A DNA stretch of 64,000 nucleotides. Source: Hyphomicrobium sp. GTDB taxonomy: Bacteria; Pseudomonadota; Alphaproteobacteria; Rhizobiales; Hyphomicrobiaceae. The position numbers and the translations under genes were made by a program. Of the stretch, positions 62,649-64,000 are shown one piece after another; within the stretch, counting starts at the first letter, position 1; each line of letters begins with the position of its first letter. Under the pieces are notes generated by a model that was not told the origin of the DNA, did no database searches, and saw only the letters and a program-made list of their open reading frames with translations. The stretch is taken from contig NZ_WBUE01000005.1 of assembly GCF_009026145.1 (NCBI RefSeq), positions 124,001-188,000 of the forward strand, in the 5' to 3' direction.

Positions 62649-63611
62649 TCAGTGGCCGGGCTTCGCCTTGCGGAACGGCACCCCGCCGATCGCCACCACA
62701 GCGGCGGCAACGGCACCGGCGAGGAGGCCGACGAGCGCGTTACCCGTGGCCGACACGATCCAGCCGACCAAGTCGCCCGCGACCGGGAGCGCCTCGTGCA
62801 GGGCTTCCCTTAGCCCGTGGATGATGTGCTCGGGTGCCGTGAAGCCGAATTCAGCCAGCCCGTGCACGAGGATGCCGCCGCCGACCCACAGCATGGCGAG
62901 CATGCCGATGAAGCTCAGCAGCTCCAGGAAGGGCGGCATGCCGTAGACCAGAGCGCGCCCTAGCGGCCCCGAGATGAACCCATCTCTCTGGACAAGACGC
63001 ACGCCGAGGTCGTCGGCCTTCACGATCAGGGCCACGACGCCGTAGACCCCGGCGGTGATGAGCACGGCGACCGCGCCTAGCACGAGGGTCTGGGTGACGA
63101 GATCGGGGGCGGTGATGGTGGCGAGGGCGATGGCCATGATCTCCGCCGAGAGGATGAAATCGGTGCGGATGGCGCCCGATACCTTCTCGTCCTCCAGCGC
63201 CTTGTCGCCCTTGGCGAGGTCGGCGGCCACCTTCATCCCGGCGGCCGCGTGGTCCGCGGCCGTGAGCATGTGGTGCACCTTCTCGTAGCCCTCGAAGGCG
63301 AGGTAGAGGCCGCCGAGCATTAACAGTGGGGTGATCGCCTGGGGCAGGAAAACACTGAGCAGCAGGCCGGCGGGAAGCAGGTAGAGCAGCTTGTTCTTCA
63401 GCGAGCCGAGGGCGATGCGCCCGACGATCGGCAGCTCACGTTGCGCCGCGAGGCCGGTGACGTAGCGCGGCGTCACCGCCGCATCGTCGATGACCACGCC
63501 CGCCGCCTTGGCGCTGGCCTTGGCGGCTTGCCCCGCCGCGTCATCCAGCGTTGCCGCCGCCAGCTTCGCCAGCGCCGCCACGTCATCCAAGAGGGCGAGC
63601 AGGCCGCTCAT
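62649..63611 (-). CDS. DUF808 (YedI-like) inner membrane protein
   Basis: 320 aa. DUF808 marks: SGLLALLDDVAALAKLAAAT at the start, VVIDDAAVTPRYVTGL, and FEGYEKVHHMLT; about six helices, including FLELLSFIGMLAMLWVGGGI. The family is widespread and functionally unknown, sometimes annotated as a putative transporter. Length is typical. Confidence 0.9.
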   Translation of the reverse strand: MSGLLALLDDVAALAKLAAATLDDAAGQAAKASAKAAGVVIDDAAVTPRYVTGLAAQRELPIVGRIALGSLKNKLLYLLPAGLLLSVFLPQAITPLLMLGGLYLAFEGYEKVHHMLTAADHAAAGMKVAADLAKGDKALEDEKVSGAIRTDFILSAEIMAIALATITAPDLVTQTLVLGAVAVLITAGVYGVVALIVKADDLGVRLVQRDGFISGPLGRALVYGMPPFLELLSFIGMLAMLWVGGGILVHGLAEFGFTAPEHIIHGLREALHEALPVAGDLVGWIVSATGNALVGLLAGAVAAAVVAIGGVPFRKAKPGH

Positions 63612-63774
63612 CGTTCACGCTCCTTCGTTGGCAAGGGGCTGCAACCCGCCGCGCCTCCCTGCTTAGCGCATCTGCGGGCCGAGACAACACGCTGCCGGCG
63701 ACGCAATCGCACCGGCGACACGGCGCGGCCCAGCGGATAAGCTCGGGGTCCCCTAATCCGATCGAGAGGCGGTC

Positions 63775-63975
63775 ATGAAGGAATACGTCAAGGCGGTGCG
63801 CCATGACACGCTGCGCGCCATCGAGAACGCCGAGCTGCTCCTGCGCTCGCTTGGCGAGGCGGAGGGCAGTGGGACGGACAAGCTGCGCCGGGCGACAAAG
63901 CGCTTCGCCAAGCACCTGAAGGAAGAGCTGGCGCAGTGGGAGGACCGGTACAAGAAGGCCCGCGCCCAGGCCTGA
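63775..63975 (+). CDS. Small hypothetical coiled-coil-like protein, 66 aa
   Basis: Highly charged and helical throughout (KAVRHDTLRAIENAELLLRS, KRFAKHLKEELAQWEDRYKK). No helix for the membrane and no Cys. Starts at ATG 63775 and is divergent from the DUF808 gene. No family is recognised. Confidence 0.55.
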   Translation: MKEYVKAVRHDTLRAIENAELLLRSLGEAEGSGTDKLRRATKRFAKHLKEELAQWEDRYKKARAQA

Positions 63976-64000
63976 GGCGTTGAGCCGAGCGCTGCGACTA

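Noticed and set aside
1-64000. CRISPR array, integrase, transposase or prophage genes
   Set aside because: No regularly spaced repeats, no transposase or integrase motifs and no phage structural genes were seen; the wall hydrolases at 4395-6102 alone do not make a prophage.

Overview
This is a high-GC window whose gene content fits an alphaproteobacterium, most likely of the order Hyphomicrobiales. The assignment is inferred from gene content: BluB and CobP/CobS/CobT in alphaproteobacterial style, a SigF-NrsF pair beside a bufferin operon, an LpxQ-like lipid A oxidase, a GlsB-type protein and an MdtABC-type pump. No ribosomal or marker gene fixes the genus. I found no insertion sequence, prophage or CRISPR array. 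The one RNA gene I could support is tRNA-Gln(CUG).

Layout. (1) Positions 1-6102 hold four same-strand genes: a subtilase fused to an HExxH metalloprotease (its 5' end is outside the window), a ComEC-type metallo-beta-lactamase-fold protein, a lytic-transglycosylase-like protein and an SH3b plus cysteine-amidase protein. I do not recognise this combination as a named system. (2) Positions 6337-23265 form a nitrogen-oxide respiration island. On the minus strand are a 53-aa oxidase subunit IV-like peptide, a hemerythrin, a NosR-C-terminal-like iron-sulfur membrane protein, two tiny one-base-overlapping ORFs, a DUF6455 protein, NirV and the copper nitrite reductase NirK. On the plus strand are heme O synthase, a heme-copper-oxidase-like protein with an incomplete ligand set, a 57-aa membrane peptide, a CuA subunit II, a subunit I whose catalytic tyrosine position is glutamine (so probably an NO reductase of the sNOR type), SenC/SCO1, a cytochrome b-ferredoxin-FlpD/MvhD fusion and a small unknown protein. 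A PaaK-like ligase, a broken membrane-protein gene and a Na+/Ca2+ exchanger follow. FNR/NNR-like boxes (TTGAY-N4-GTTAA and relatives) lie 57-70 bp ahead of several transcription units.

(3) Positions 23402-31694 hold a PAS-GGDEF-EAL protein and a cobalamin cluster for lower-ligand synthesis and attachment: cobT, a cobC-like phosphatase, cobS, an unknown membrane protein, cobP, cobB and bluB, several of them joined by ATGA overlaps. (4) Positions 31768-40691 hold an MgtA-type P-ATPase, an RND permease with its adaptor, DoxX, and the NrsF/SigF pair. (5) Positions 40941-42973 are a bufferin (copper-binding RiPP) operon, bufA-bufB-bufC, divergent from sigF; a GTAACG-N16-CGAA promoter sits ahead of sigF. 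(6) Positions 42979-50582 are an mdtABC-like efflux operon with two permeases.

(7) Positions 50752-63975 are mostly housekeeping: an NCS2 purine permease, a membrane diguanylate cyclase, several small proteins, a GlsB-like protein, the lipid A oxidase-like barrel, tRNA-Gln, an M15 peptidase, Ppx/GppA, RlmE, a DUF2189 protein, an alpha/beta hydrolase, a DUF808 protein and short unknowns. The parts most worth a second look are the protease/hydrolase module at the left edge and the NO-reductase operon with its cytochrome b-ferredoxin-FlpD fusion and its degenerate second heme-copper subunit.
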